A stretch of DNA of 64,000 nt, taken from contig NZ_JAFBEC010000003.1 of NCBI RefSeq assembly GCF_016908595.1, forward strand, positions 62,001 through 126,000. Direction: 5' to 3'. Below the pieces are notes generated by a model. That model searched no databases, was not told where the DNA came from, and saw only the letters and a list, made by a program, of their open reading frames with translations. Positions 18,273 to 27,228 of this stretch are shown here, one piece after another. The position numbers and the translations under genes were made by a program. Source of the DNA: Geomicrobium sediminis (GTDB taxonomy: Bacteria > Bacillota > Bacilli > Bacillales > Marinococcaceae). Numbering within the stretch: the first letter of the stretch is position 1; each line of letters opens with the position of its first letter.

Positions 18273-18965
18273 ATGAATATTGAAGTATGGTCGGACATTG
18301 CTTGTCCATTTTGTTATATTGGAAAAAGAAAATTCGAGATGGGCTTAGATCAATTTTCGGATAAAGAGAACGTCAAGGTGACGTACAAAAGCTTCCAACT
18401 CCAACCGGATGCAGACGTACACACGACAGAGACGTTAAATGAGCAACTTGAGAAGAAATTCGGGCAAGGACCAGAACAAGTTGCTGCAATGCAACAACAA
18501 GTCGTCCAACAAGCGAATGATGTTAACCTTGATTATCACATGGACGATGTAAAACCGACGAACACAGAATCCGCTCATCGCCTCATTCATTACGCTAAAG
18601 AACACGGCAAAATGGCTGAGATGAAAGAAGAGTTGCTAAAAGCGTACTTTATCGAAGGGAAGCACGTCGGTGAACACGAACAATTAGCCGCTCTTGCAGA
18701 ACGAGTGGGACTAAATAAACAAACCGCATTGACGATTCTTGAAAGCGGCGCGTATAAAGAAGCCGTACAACAAGACATCCAAGAAGGCGCTCAACTAGGT
18801 GTACAAGGAGTTCCGTTCTTTGTCTTCAACCGTAAGTATGCCGTATCGGGCGCTCAACCACCTGAAGCATTTCTTGAGGTACTAAACAAAGTACGCGATG
18901 AAGAAAAAGATCAAGGCCTTAAGGTGATGAATCAAGGCGATGCGTGCACGGATGAATCTTGCTAA
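18273..18965 (+). CDS. DsbA-family protein, FrnE-like
   Basis: Thioredoxin-fold protein of 230 residues. The active-site motif CPFC lies at the start (SDIACPFCYIGKRKFE), a DsbA-type helical insert follows, and the cis-Pro loop is GVQGVPFFVFNRKYAVSGAQPPE. There is no signal peptide, so it is cytoplasmic, as in the FrnE group. The last residues carry two more cysteines (DACTDESC), which FrnE-type proteins use as an extra redox or metal-binding tail. Proposed role: disulfide exchange or oxidative-stress tolerance; the substrate is unknown. Confidence 0.85.
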   Translation: MNIEVWSDIACPFCYIGKRKFEMGLDQFSDKENVKVTYKSFQLQPDADVHTTETLNEQLEKKFGQGPEQVAAMQQQVVQQANDVNLDYHMDDVKPTNTESAHRLIHYAKEHGKMAEMKEELLKAYFIEGKHVGEHEQLAALAERVGLNKQTALTILESGAYKEAVQQDIQEGAQLGVQGVPFFVFNRKYAVSGAQPPEAFLEVLNKVRDEEKDQGLKVMNQGDACTDESC

Positions 18966-18971
18966 TTAATT

Positions 18972-19003
18972 GAACCTCAGCGATGGGGTTCTTTATTTAT
19001 TTG
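18972..19003 (+). terminator. Weak terminator after the FrnE-like gene
   Basis: GAACCTC (18972-18978) pairs with GGGGTTC (18985-18991), one G-T wobble, then a T-rich tail (CTTTATTTATTT). Confidence 0.55.
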
Positions 19004-19015
19004 TGATCAGGACTT

Positions 19016-19059
19016 AAATACGAACGAATGGTAATTTAGTCATTTTAATGTTCGTATTT
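19016..19059 (+). promoter_or_regulatory. PurR-like operator (two PurBoxes) before pbuG
   Basis: Inverted arms AAATACGAACGAA (19016-19028) and ATGTTCGTATTT (about 19048-19059) match the B. subtilis PurBox (AWWWCCGAACWWT, from memory) in about 10-11 of 13 positions each. CGAAC and GTTCG are 24 nt apart, exactly as at purE. A TTGACT -35 starts 8 nt after the second GTTCG (19063-19068), again as at purE, with TAGTAT 17 nt further on. PurR would repress pbuG when purines are plentiful. Confidence 0.68.
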
Positions 19060-19114
19060 TACTTGACTTCAATGATATAGGCTGATAGTATAATTATAGA
19101 CAAAATCATCAATG

Positions 19115-19257
19115 ATACCTCATATAACAACAAGGATATGGCTTGTAAGTCTCTACCAAGACACCGTAAATGTCTTGACTATGATCGGTATACTTTTGAC
19201 TTCTTTACTCTTACAAAAGTGATCGGTCGTCTTGCTTTTAGGCAGCGACTTTTTTTA
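19115..19257 (+). ncRNA. Guanine (purine) riboswitch before pbuG
   Basis: The aptamer spans 19115-19191. P1 pairs ATACC with GGTAT; CATATAA, loop 2 TATGG, the J2/3 element GTCTCTACC, loop 3 CCGTAAA and GACTATGA are all present. The specificity base is C (19179), so guanine or hypoxanthine rather than adenine is expected. A terminator follows: GTCG...TTGC paired with GCAG-CGAC (19226-19249), then eight T. This fits ligand-induced termination before pbuG. Confidence 0.93.
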
Positions 19258-19297
19258 TTTTGAGGAAATCAGAACTTACAATCAGGGGGCAAAGAGG

Positions 19298-20605
19298 TTG
19301 AAGAATTACTTTGAATTTGAGAAGCACAACACATCGTATAAAAAGGAAACGTTAGCTGGTTTTACGACGTTTCTTGCTATGGCTTACATCTTAGCGGTTA
19401 ACCCACTGATTCTTGGTGACGCGGGTATGGATGCGAACGCAGTCTTTGTTGCAACGGCCATTGCTGCAGCGATCGGTTCACTCGTTATGGGGGTTTGGGG
19501 GAAATACCCAATTGCACTAGCACCAGGTATGGGTCTGAATGCATTCTTCGCTTATACTGTCGTTTTAGGTATGGGGATTGATTGGCAAATTGCTTTGTTC
19601 GGAGTTTTTCTTTCTGGTATTATTTTTCTAATTATTACGTTGTTCAAAATCCGTGAAGTCATTATTAATGCAATCCCAGCAGAGATGAAGTATGCAGCGG
19701 GTGCTGGTATCGGTTTGTTTATCGCTTTTATCGGGATGCAAAATGCTGAAATTATCGTTCCAGATCCAGCGACACTCGTTAGTCTTGGAGACTTTAGAAA
19801 TCCTTATACATTCTTAGCCGTGTTTGGTGTGATTGTGACTGCCTGTTTAATGGTACTTAACGTTAAGGGCGGAGTATTCTTCGGTATGGTGATCACAGCG
19901 GTCGCGGGGATGCTTTTCGGCCTTATTTCACCTCCTTCTGGCATTATTAGTTCAATTCCAAGCTTAGCACCAACGTTTGGAGCCGCTTTTACTCATTTAG
20001 GCGAAGTTCAGTGGACAACAGAAATGATCTTGCAACTTTCAATTGTAGTACTTACGTTTTTATTCATTGATTTCTTTGATACAGCAGGAACGCTTTATGC
20101 GGTTGCAAATCAAGCGGGCTTTATTAAAGATAATAAATTACCGAACGCCGGGCGTGCATTACTCTCTGATGCATCAGCTACGTCGGTCGGTGCGATTCTC
20201 GGTACGTCAACAACGACGGCCTATGTCGAATCATCTGCTGGTGTTGCAGCGGGCGGACGAACTGGATTTACGGCGATTGTAACGGCAGGGTTTTTCCTGG
20301 TATCATTGTTCTTCTCACCGTTGCTTGAAGTTGTAACGTCACACGTTACGGCAGCTGCTTTGATTATCGTAGGTGTGTTAATGGCATCAAGCTTACGCCT
20401 TATTGAATGGGATCGAATTGAAATTGCCATTCCAGCATTTCTTGTTGTGGTCGGTATGCCACTTGCCTACAGTATCGCGAGTGGAATTGCACTTGGGTTC
20501 ATGTTCTACCCAATCACAATGATCCTTGCAGGGAAAGGGAAAGAAGTTCATCCGATTATGTACTTCCTCTTCTTCGTCTTTGCTGGATATTTGTTCTTCT
20601 TATAA
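19298..20605 (+). CDS. pbuG: Hypoxanthine/guanine permease PbuG
   Basis: AzgA/NCS2-type purine permease of 435 residues with about 12 membrane helices. Diagnostic segments shared with recalled B. subtilis PbuG are TTFLAMAYILAVNP, APGMGLNAFFAYTVVLGMG, FIDFFDTAGTLYAVA and GTSTTTAYVESSAGVAAGGRTG. The frame is open from 19232, but that region encodes the riboswitch terminator. The TTG at 19298, about 8 nt after AGGGGG, gives the family's normal N-terminus (KNYFEFEKHNTSYKKE). It imports hypoxanthine and guanine, complementing the pur operon and opposing PbuE. Confidence 0.92.
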   Translation: MKNYFEFEKHNTSYKKETLAGFTTFLAMAYILAVNPLILGDAGMDANAVFVATAIAAAIGSLVMGVWGKYPIALAPGMGLNAFFAYTVVLGMGIDWQIALFGVFLSGIIFLIITLFKIREVIINAIPAEMKYAAGAGIGLFIAFIGMQNAEIIVPDPATLVSLGDFRNPYTFLAVFGVIVTACLMVLNVKGGVFFGMVITAVAGMLFGLISPPSGIISSIPSLAPTFGAAFTHLGEVQWTTEMILQLSIVVLTFLFIDFFDTAGTLYAVANQAGFIKDNKLPNAGRALLSDASATSVGAILGTSTTTAYVESSAGVAAGGRTGFTAIVTAGFFLVSLFFSPLLEVVTSHVTAAALIIVGVLMASSLRLIEWDRIEIAIPAFLVVVGMPLAYSIASGIALGFMFYPITMILAGKGKEVHPIMYFLFFVFAGYLFFL

Positions 20606-20616
20606 CTCTAGACGTC

Positions 20617-20648
20617 GACAAGCGATCATCAATCGCTTGTCTTTTTTT
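20617..20648 (+). terminator. pbuG terminator
   Basis: GACAAGCGAT (20617-20626) pairs with ATCGCTTGTC (20632-20641), loop CATCA, then seven T. Confidence 0.93.
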
Positions 20649-20714
20649 ATGAGTAAATCGATGCCAACTCGGACAAAATAGTGCCAGTTACATAGAGGAA
20701 GGAACGAAGAACGA

Positions 20715-21200
20715 ATGAAACGAGTTGCACGACAGTTCGCTTTGATGGTGATAGCCATCGTGTTCGTAACAACAGTTACGGATCACGTAAAAGCAGAGAA
20801 TGTAGGTCCATTTACATCAACGTTAACGAATAGTGAAGGAGAACGAATTGGTCTTGCCTACTTTGAGCCTGACGATGAAGGCGTTCGAGTTCATTTTAGT
20901 GTTTCGGGTCTAGAGCCGAACAGAACGTATGAATTTAATTTCCATGAGCATGCAACATGTGAAACACCGCTGTTTACGAGTGCAGGTGATGTATTCAATC
21001 CTAAAGGTGAAAAACAAAACGTTGCAGGAGAGTTGCCGAGTATTCGAACAGACAACAACGGACGCTACAGTGATTCTTTGGTCGCTGAACATGCCAGTTT
21101 AGATACGACGGATCTCACAAATCCGGCACTTGAGGAAGGATCTTCTCTCGTTTTACAAGCGGGTGGCGAACGGATTGCATGTGGCGTAGTGCAATATTGA
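20715..21200 (+). CDS. Secreted Cu/Zn-SOD-fold protein lacking most metal ligands
   Basis: Exported protein of 161 residues with a signal peptide (about 1-27, cleaved near VKA-EN) and a Cu/Zn superoxide dismutase-like domain. The fold landmarks remain: HEHATC (two Cu ligands and the disulfide Cys), SAG-VFNP, and a C-terminal RIACGVV (second disulfide Cys and active-site Arg). The bridging His of HFNP is Val, the Zn-site His residues and Asp are gone (KQNVAGEL), and the last Cu-ligand His is Gln (SLVLQAG). Superoxide dismutase activity is therefore doubtful; Cu binding through His-x-His or a structural role is possible. The start follows GAGGAAGG. Confidence 0.75.
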   Translation: MKRVARQFALMVIAIVFVTTVTDHVKAENVGPFTSTLTNSEGERIGLAYFEPDDEGVRVHFSVSGLEPNRTYEFNFHEHATCETPLFTSAGDVFNPKGEKQNVAGELPSIRTDNNGRYSDSLVAEHASLDTTDLTNPALEEGSSLVLQAGGERIACGVVQY

Positions 21201-21210
21201 AGTTAACACG

Positions 21211-21254
21211 AAAAAACTGCCGAATTGGAGGTGTTCCAATCGGCAGTTTTTTTT
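21211..21254. terminator. Bidirectional terminator between the SOD-like gene and csaA
   Basis: AAAAACTGCCGA-TTGGA pairs with TCCAA-TCGGCAGTTTTTTTT around GGTGT; A-run on one side and T-run on the other, between convergent genes. Confidence 0.88.
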
Positions 21255-21257
21255 AAT

Positions 21258-21590
21258 TTAAGCAACAGGTGTTCCGTTTAAGACGGGTTGGTCAGGGGTG
21301 AGCAAGACGACGTCTCCTTTTTCAGGAACTGCGCCAATGACGAGAACTTCTGATTTAAAGCCTGCAACTTTCCGAGGTGGAAAATTAACAACGGCCGTTA
21401 CTTGCTGACCGATCATTTGTTCAGATTCATACCGAGCAGTAATTTGTGCGCTTGATTGCTTAACGCCAATTTCTTCTCCGAAATCAATGGTCATTGCAAT
21501 TGCTGGGACTTTCGCTTTTGCAAGCGGTTCAGCAGTAAGAACTGTACCGACGCGAATATCCAATTTCAAAAAATCTTCAATGGTAGCCAT
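21258..21590 (-). CDS. csaA: Chaperone CsaA
   Basis: Homodimeric tRNA-binding-domain protein of 110 residues, the full family length. Landmarks are DFLKLDIRVGTVL, KVPAIAMTIDFGEEIGVKQSSAQIT and QVTAVVNFPPRKVAGFKSEVLVLG-like ending (actual: EVLVIGAVPEKGDVVLLTPD). In B. subtilis CsaA is an export-related chaperone that binds SecA and unfolded proteins. It lies 32 nt downstream of the secreted hydrolase gene on the same strand, so the two may be co-transcribed. Confidence 0.92.
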   Translation of the reverse strand: MATIEDFLKLDIRVGTVLTAEPLAKAKVPAIAMTIDFGEEIGVKQSSAQITARYESEQMIGQQVTAVVNFPPRKVAGFKSEVLVIGAVPEKGDVVLLTPDQPVLNGTPVA

Positions 21591-21622
21591 AGGTGTTCAA
21601 TGTCTCCTCTATTGTTTTTTCC

Positions 21623-23629
21623 TTAGTGTACCGAAACTTCTAACTCAGTTTCAATGAGTGACCAATTCTGATCGTTCACTAAGTTCCAATTCTCTGGATC
21701 AGCCGGACGAATCCACCAGCCTTTTCCGTTAGAGCTACTCGTAACATAACGAAAACGGATGAGTACTTCTTCTTCTGTTAGATCTTCAATTGAGGCTTGT
21801 GCTTCAACCCAATGATTTTTCGTTGAGCCAATCCAAGAATGGTGCATTGTTTTTGTATAGTCATCCATGGCGATCGTTACAGGCAGTGGTTTCCATGTGT
21901 CGCCATCATCGGTTGAAAGTTCTACGAAGCCTTGATCACGTGCGATATCATTAAGAATATCAAAGGAAGTATCAAAGACTAGACGGTCTGTTTCGCGAGT
22001 GTCAAATTCGAAAACGAGTTCACTACTCGTATTGCTCGTCATACCTGAGTACCAAGTGTGACCTTCAAGTGGATGGCTGTATGGAATGGAACGTATGAAT
22101 TGCTGAACAAGGTCGTGGCGCACGCCATTAATGGAACCTTCGTCTCTAGTAGGATGTACACGATTCGTTAAGAAAATAACAAACGAGTCAGTCAGAGGAT
22201 CAAGGACAAATGAAGTACCCGTGAATCCGGTATGACCGACGGTCGATGGTGAAGAAAGACCAGCCATAAACCAGCCACGGTTTACATTCCAACCTAAACT
22301 TTGACCGAGATGTGATTCTGTTGTGATCTGATCTTCCATCATTAACTGCACGGATTCAGGTTGTAGCACTTGTGCATCACCATAACTACCACCATTAATC
22401 ATCGTTTGTAAAAAGATTGCAAGATCATAGGCAGTACTAAAGAGACCAGCGTGACCTGCAACGCCTTGTAAGGCAGCTGCTTTTTCATCATGAACATCTC
22501 CCCAAACGAGTCCGCGATCAGGGCTGTATTCAGTCGGAGCAATGGTATGTAGCTCTCTATTCGGATTAAACATCGTATCAGTCATTCCAAGAGGAACTGT
22601 AATCCATTCTTCAACATACGAATCGAGCGATTGCTCACTCACAACTTCCACGATTTTACCGAGAATCATCATACCAACATCGCTATAAATCATTTGTGCT
22701 CCGGGTGTATAAACCGTCTCCAAAGACAGTATGGCTTCCCACATTTCTTCTTGCTCATCATAGTTGGCTAATGAAATTGAGGCTGGAAGACCAGAAGTAT
22801 GAGTAAGCAGTTGCTCGATTGTAATCGTGTCTTTATCTGGATACGTGTAGAACTCTGGAAGGTAATCAATGACAAGATCATCAATGGAGAGGCGATTCGT
22901 CTCATGGAGTTGCATAATGGCAGTTGCTGTAAATGTTTTCGTTAACGAAGCGAGATCAAACAACGTTTCGTTCGTCATGGCAATCATGTCTTCGTTAGAA
23001 AGTGGCTCACCGTTTGCATCGTACTTGTACGAATCCCCAACCGATTCGTGGAATACAATGTCTCCGTCCTTAGCAATGAGTGTGACAGCACCGGGGTACA
23101 GTTGATCTTCAAGTCCGGAGGTCATCACATCTTCAGCTTTCTTTAGTTCGTCATCGTTAAGGTTCGATTCTTCAGGAAGGACATAGCGAAGTTGTGTCGT
23201 CTCTAGCCGGTCTGCCCAATCGGAATCGTATGAAAAGTACAACGTGTCGTGCCGATGAAGAAAGTAATTGGTTAACGTACGTAATTGCTCGTAAGTCGTC
23301 TCATTAAGACGGCTTTGATTACGGTACTCGGCAAGTGACTGTTGAAATTCAAGCATGTACGAATGAAGCTTCTCATCGGTCGGATCTTTAAGAAAAAAAC
23401 GCATGACGGTGAGCTCTCGTTGCAGGTCGCTCGCTAGCCGACGATCGGTAAGGAGACCTTGTTGTTCAAGACGTGAGATGGCTAACTGGATGTCGCCAAG
23501 CGTCACGGACGGATGTTCTGTCAGCGCTTCATCAGTCACTTCTGTTTCGGCATGAACAAGATCAGAGGAGAACATGACGGGTGAAAAGATGAGAGCAATG
23601 GCTAATGTTAGTTGCAATATGGATTTCAT
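21623..23629 (-). CDS. Secreted serine hydrolase, class C beta-lactamase/PBP4* fold
   Basis: Exported protein of 668 residues with a signal peptide (about 1-27) and a helical N-terminal region up to about 150. A class C beta-lactamase/penicillin-binding-protein domain covers about 170-510: nucleophile motif SLTK (LFDLASLTKTFTATA), second motif YSD (MIYSDVGMMILG) and third motif HTG (VGHTGFTGTSFVLDP). A C-terminal beta-sandwich-like region of about 130 residues (WYSGMTSNTSSELVFEF onward) resembles a carbohydrate-binding add-on. The plan is like B. subtilis YbbE. Candidate roles are cell-wall peptide or muropeptide hydrolysis. The ATG at 23629 follows AAGGGG. Confidence 0.82.
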   Translation of the reverse strand: MKSILQLTLAIALIFSPVMFSSDLVHAETEVTDEALTEHPSVTLGDIQLAISRLEQQGLLTDRRLASDLQRELTVMRFFLKDPTDEKLHSYMLEFQQSLAEYRNQSRLNETTYEQLRTLTNYFLHRHDTLYFSYDSDWADRLETTQLRYVLPEESNLNDDELKKAEDVMTSGLEDQLYPGAVTLIAKDGDIVFHESVGDSYKYDANGEPLSNEDMIAMTNETLFDLASLTKTFTATAIMQLHETNRLSIDDLVIDYLPEFYTYPDKDTITIEQLLTHTSGLPASISLANYDEQEEMWEAILSLETVYTPGAQMIYSDVGMMILGKIVEVVSEQSLDSYVEEWITVPLGMTDTMFNPNRELHTIAPTEYSPDRGLVWGDVHDEKAAALQGVAGHAGLFSTAYDLAIFLQTMINGGSYGDAQVLQPESVQLMMEDQITTESHLGQSLGWNVNRGWFMAGLSSPSTVGHTGFTGTSFVLDPLTDSFVIFLTNRVHPTRDEGSINGVRHDLVQQFIRSIPYSHPLEGHTWYSGMTSNTSSELVFEFDTRETDRLVFDTSFDILNDIARDQGFVELSTDDGDTWKPLPVTIAMDDYTKTMHHSWIGSTKNHWVEAQASIEDLTEEEVLIRFRYVTSSSNGKGWWIRPADPENWNLVNDQNWSLIETELEVSVH

Positions 23630-23751
23630 AGCACACCCCTTAATGTTAGAATAGTGAAACTATTAACATCATCTCTATTGCCTACGAAAAGGTCAAGCTA
23701 ATGATAAGAAATGATAACAGGGAAAAGGGACGAGCTACTCAGAACAACAAT

Positions 23752-23789
23752 AAAAAACGTACCTTCACATTGGGTTGTAAAGATACGTT
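23752..23789 (-). terminator. Terminator of the tRNA-Ala transcript
   Basis: On the minus strand AACGTATCTTTACA pairs with TGTGAAGGTACGTT through 14 bp including wobbles, loop ACCCAA, then a U-run (plus-strand A at 23752-23757). It starts 13 nt after the tRNA 3' end. Confidence 0.8.
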
Positions 23790-23802
23790 AGTAACAGGTT
23801 TA

Positions 23803-23877
23803 TGGTGGAGCTGGAGGGATTCGAACCCTCGACCTCTTGTCTGCCAGACAAGCATTCTCCCCCTGAACTACAGCCCC
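23803..23877 (-). tRNA. tRNA-Ala (anticodon GGC)
   Basis: A 75-nt cloverleaf with an encoded CCA. The acceptor stem is GGGGCTG with CAGCTCC, the D stem GTTC with GAAT, the anticodon stem CTTGT with ACAAG around loop CTGGCAG (anticodon GGC, reading GCC/GCU), and the T stem GAGGG with CCCTC around TTCGAAT. It is a single tRNA gene with its own terminator. No integrase or repeat of its 3' end was noticed nearby. Confidence 0.95.
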
Positions 23878-24000
23878 AAAAATAATAACAACAATTAAAA
23901 ATATACCAGTTAACTTTTGTGATCGTCAAGGAATTTTCGAGTTTTTTTGACAAGTTCAGTTGCTCAGCAAATGGAATATGGAGAAAACCTGTTAAAAGAG

Positions 24001-24026
24001 AAAAAGCACAATCATGTTGATTGTGC
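24001..24026 (-). terminator. Terminator of the secreted amidase gene
   Basis: GCACAATCA (24006-24014) and TGATTGTGC (24018-24026) form a perfect 9-bp stem with plus-strand A5 (U-run on the minus transcript). Confidence 0.85.
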
Positions 24027-24043
24027 CGTCAAGTGTATTTTAG

Positions 24044-25963
24044 TTATTGTTCGATGCTTAGTCTTCCTTCAGCAACTTCACGAAATTCTTGTCCCTCTTG
24101 ATCAATGGCTTTAATTTCTATTTCTGCGCCTTCAACTTGCAGATTATTTGTTGCCGTCCAATAGCCTTCATAGTACCCATCCTCAACTTCACGCATCATG
24201 ATTTCTGTCGGTGCAGCAGCTCTTGTAAAAAGCGGGATGCGTATAGCGAATGAAGCTTCAAGTCCAGATTCTCCTTCAAACGATACGCGCACCGATTCAC
24301 CAGCTTGAAGTGTTTGATCTTCCGTTGGTTGAATGTTTCGAATTACAGATTCGTCTTGCTCGGGTTGTTCTAGAACCGGAGCTTCACGGTAATTCGTTTC
24401 TTGTTCATAGCTATAAGCCATCGCCAGCAGTTCTTGCTCGCTCCACATTTCCCCAAAGAACGCAAGTGAGAATGGAGAGCCACTTTCATAATTGCCAGCT
24501 GGAACGGTTACAAGTGGTAGACCACTCATATTAATCTCAAGAACCGTTGTTGCGGAGTGATCACCTCCATGAAGGTTTGGGATCTCCTCCGACATTTGTG
24601 GATAAACAAACCCATCAAGGTCATGGTCTTCAATCACTTGGTCCACGATGTGAAGGTAGGCGGTACGTGCCTTCGTAAATTCGACTTGTTTTGGAATGTC
24701 GTATGGATTCTGTAAATCTTCTTCAAAGTCTACCCCGCGATTGCCAAAGTGCGCGAGCGGTCCACCTTCAGCCCACGGTACTTCTTCAGCTTGTTCAAAA
24801 AGCTCGGCAATCGATGGAAGATCGCCACTTGGGTTTAATCGATCTAAATACGCTTGGAAATCGCTAACTAACGCTTCGTAGCCAATGTTGCCGTATTGTT
24901 CCATCACGTCAATAAATTCCGAACCTGCAAATGGATCTTCAACAACTTTAGCTCCAAGTGCTTCTAGCTCTTCAATTGAACGTTCATAGAGTTCTTCAGT
25001 TTCCTCAGAAAGTTCCTCATCACGCCATCCTTCGCCATACAATCCAATTCGTTTTCCTTCTAACGAATCTTCAGAAAGGCTATCGGCATAGCCGTTCGCT
25101 GGGATGTTACCGATTGCTGCGATTGTTTTAGGGTCTTGTACAGTGTAACCAGCTGTCACATCAAGCATAATCGCTGCATCTTCAACCGATCTTGAATGCG
25201 GGCCAAGTACGTCACGCGTATTTGCCGCAAGAGGTGTTGTACCTGTGTTTGGCACAAGTCCAAATGAAGGTTTCACACTTACTAGAGATTGAGCCGCTGC
25301 TGGGTTTTGGATAGAACCACCGGTTTCTTCAGCAACCCCTAAGACAGCGAAGTTTCCAGATATGGCTGTTGCGGTTCCGCTACTACTACCGCCTGGTGCA
25401 AGCGCACGATCCACGGCATTGTACGTATCACCGGCCCAACTCGTATCTGCTCGAGTACCAGACGTACTGAAGGCAGGGATATTTGTTTTTCCGACAATAA
25501 TTGCACCTTCTGCTCGTAAATCTTGTACGATCGGTGCATCTAGCTCAGGGACAATTGAAATTGATGAATCAGGTCCAAATCCTTCCCATCCGAAAGTCGA
25601 TTGAAATCCTTCTACATCAACCGCTTCTTTAATGACAACAGGTATGCCTTCAAGTGTACCTGCTTCACCGTTTTGAATTCGTTCATCTGAAGCTTTAGCA
25701 TCTTCGATTGCTTGGTCGTTTAGAAATGTAAACGCATTATAGTGGTCTTCATAGCGTTCTATTCGTTCTAAGTAGCTCTCTGTTACTTGTTCAGCGGTGT
25801 ATGTCCCGTCTTCATATGCTTCTTGTAAATCTGAGACGGTAACTTCTAGCAATTCAAATTCCTCTTCTGCCGCTGCAGGTGTTACCGAAGCGATGGATAA
25901 TGCAAGAGCTGAAACCGATAGAAATGCCGCTCTTTTAACATTTAAGTAAGTATGTGCTCGCAT
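24044..25963 (-). CDS. Secreted amidase-signature-family protein
   Basis: Exported protein of about 639 residues. The signal peptide is VKRAAFLSVSALALSIASVT-PAAA. The amidase signature catalytic triad is visible: Lys in VVIKEAVDVEG, cis-Ser and nucleophile Ser in PGGSSSGTATAISG and GVAEETGGSIQNPAA. The catalytic core runs to about 515, followed by a beta-type C-terminal extension of about 100 residues (SVRVSFEGESGLEASF onward) not found in GatA. The frame is open from 26011, but the ATG at 25963 starts the signal peptide; its ribosome binding site (GAGGAG) is rather far, 12 nt. It probably hydrolyses an amide outside the cell; the substrate is unknown. Confidence 0.82.
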   Translation of the reverse strand: MRAHTYLNVKRAAFLSVSALALSIASVTPAAAEEEFELLEVTVSDLQEAYEDGTYTAEQVTESYLERIERYEDHYNAFTFLNDQAIEDAKASDERIQNGEAGTLEGIPVVIKEAVDVEGFQSTFGWEGFGPDSSISIVPELDAPIVQDLRAEGAIIVGKTNIPAFSTSGTRADTSWAGDTYNAVDRALAPGGSSSGTATAISGNFAVLGVAEETGGSIQNPAAAQSLVSVKPSFGLVPNTGTTPLAANTRDVLGPHSRSVEDAAIMLDVTAGYTVQDPKTIAAIGNIPANGYADSLSEDSLEGKRIGLYGEGWRDEELSEETEELYERSIEELEALGAKVVEDPFAGSEFIDVMEQYGNIGYEALVSDFQAYLDRLNPSGDLPSIAELFEQAEEVPWAEGGPLAHFGNRGVDFEEDLQNPYDIPKQVEFTKARTAYLHIVDQVIEDHDLDGFVYPQMSEEIPNLHGGDHSATTVLEINMSGLPLVTVPAGNYESGSPFSLAFFGEMWSEQELLAMAYSYEQETNYREAPVLEQPEQDESVIRNIQPTEDQTLQAGESVRVSFEGESGLEASFAIRIPLFTRAAAPTEIMMREVEDGYYEGYWTATNNLQVEGAEIEIKAIDQEGQEFREVAEGRLSIEQ

Positions 25964-26360
25964 AACGTCGTCACTCTCCTCATTTTTTAACTCTCCTATT
26001 CTTTGTATCAAATGAGTCTAAGAGAAGACGACTAGTTTGTTAGATTATCTAACCTCGACTGCGAGCGCTGAGGATATGCCCAATGCCCGTGTCGAACGTG
26101 CAGTGGAGATAGTGTTGTAAATCAAGATCAACCTGTCTTCTGTATTGAAGTTAGTTTAAATGGAATAGGAAGGAGTTCGGGGGAAGGTGATCTAAATCTG
26201 ATGCAAAGGTGTGGTATACAATCTACCGATAATCTTTCATTTGCTAGTAATAAATAAGGTTAATCATAAGCCATGATGATCGCTTTCTTTAGCGGTAAAT
26301 GCTCGTTATGGATTCGCGCTACAAATGGTGCTAAAATGATAATGTACTGGAGGCTGTTGG
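25964..26360. other. Intergenic region between divergent amidase and ytvA
   Basis: About 400 nt with no credible gene. It must hold both divergent promoters. A candidate ytvA promoter is TGGATT, 17 nt, TAAAAT shortly before the GGAGG at about 26350. Small dyads occur (for example TTAGATTATCTAA near 26040) but nothing stronger. Confidence 0.6.
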
Positions 26361-27131
26361 ATGCTAAATAATACGAATGTAATCATTGAAGCACTTAATT
26401 ATACTCGTGCAGGGGTATTAATTACGGATCCAAGTTTGGAAGATAACCCGATTGTTTATACGAACCAAGGGTTTGTAGATATGACGGGGTATACAAAAGA
26501 AGATATTATTGGAAAGAACTGCCGATTTCTGCAAGGTGAAGAAACGGACCGCTCAGAAGTAGCGCGGTTACGAGAAGGTATAAAAAATAAAACATCGGTT
26601 TTTGTTGAATTTATCAATTACAAAAAAGATGGCACGAAGTTTTGGAATAGTCTGTCGGTCGATTCGCTTTATATGGAAGATGAGGGCAAGCATTATTTCG
26701 TTGGTGTACAACGAGATGTGACAGAGCGTAAAGAAATTGAACTAAACTATCAAAAATCACTTGAAGAAGTGAAATCATTAGCGTTTCCAATTGTGCCTTT
26801 ACTAGATGGCATTGCGGTATTGCCACTTATTGGGGAGATGAGTGAAGAGCGCTTCCAATCAATCTTCCGGGATGCTTCTGCCTATGTTGGAGAAACGAAA
26901 GTGGAAACATTCATTCTTGATGTATCAGGCTTAACGAAGTTACGCAACTATGAGATGGAAGGGATTTTGAAGTTGAAATCGGTTCTATCTTTGCTCGGTA
27001 CAGAAATGCAATTAAGTGGTGTGTCTACTGATATGGCTATTCAAGCGGTCAATCTTACAGATATTAAAAACCACAACATTAAAACGGCAACGTCCGTAAA
27101 GCACATTCTCGAGCGGTTGCTAAAACATTAA
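26361..27131 (+). CDS. ytvA: Blue-light photoreceptor YtvA (LOV-STAS)
   Basis: Protein of 256 residues (B. subtilis YtvA has 261). The N-terminal LOV domain (about 5-110) has the flavin-adduct motif GKNCRFLQGEETD with the photoactive Cys54, FWNSLSV and FVGVQRDVTERK. A linker helix leads to a C-terminal STAS domain (about 145-256; VETFILDVSGLTKL). In B. subtilis YtvA joins the stressosome and tunes the sigma-B general stress response to blue light. It is monocistronic, with a terminator after it, and predicts light sensing here. Confidence 0.93.
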   Translation: MLNNTNVIIEALNYTRAGVLITDPSLEDNPIVYTNQGFVDMTGYTKEDIIGKNCRFLQGEETDRSEVARLREGIKNKTSVFVEFINYKKDGTKFWNSLSVDSLYMEDEGKHYFVGVQRDVTERKEIELNYQKSLEEVKSLAFPIVPLLDGIAVLPLIGEMSEERFQSIFRDASAYVGETKVETFILDVSGLTKLRNYEMEGILKLKSVLSLLGTEMQLSGVSTDMAIQAVNLTDIKNHNIKTATSVKHILERLLKH

Positions 27132-27137
27132 TTCAAA

Positions 27138-27166
27138 AAGCGCGGAGGTCATTCGTGCTTTTTTTA
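27138..27166 (+). terminator. ytvA terminator
   Basis: AAGCGCG (27138-27144) pairs with CGTGCTT (27154-27160), one wobble, then T7. Confidence 0.75.
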
Positions 27167-27228
27167 CATGATTGTTTCAGCACGTACTGGTACAATAACA
27201 TTTGGACAAAGAAAAGGGGGAATTACAT

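Noticed and set aside
19232-19297. Upstream extension of pbuG
   Set aside because: It consists largely of the riboswitch terminator, and alignment with PbuG supports the TTG at 19298.
23803-23877. Integration site at the tRNA-Ala gene
   Set aside because: No integrase and no repeat of the tRNA 3' end was seen nearby; neighbours look like ordinary chromosomal genes.
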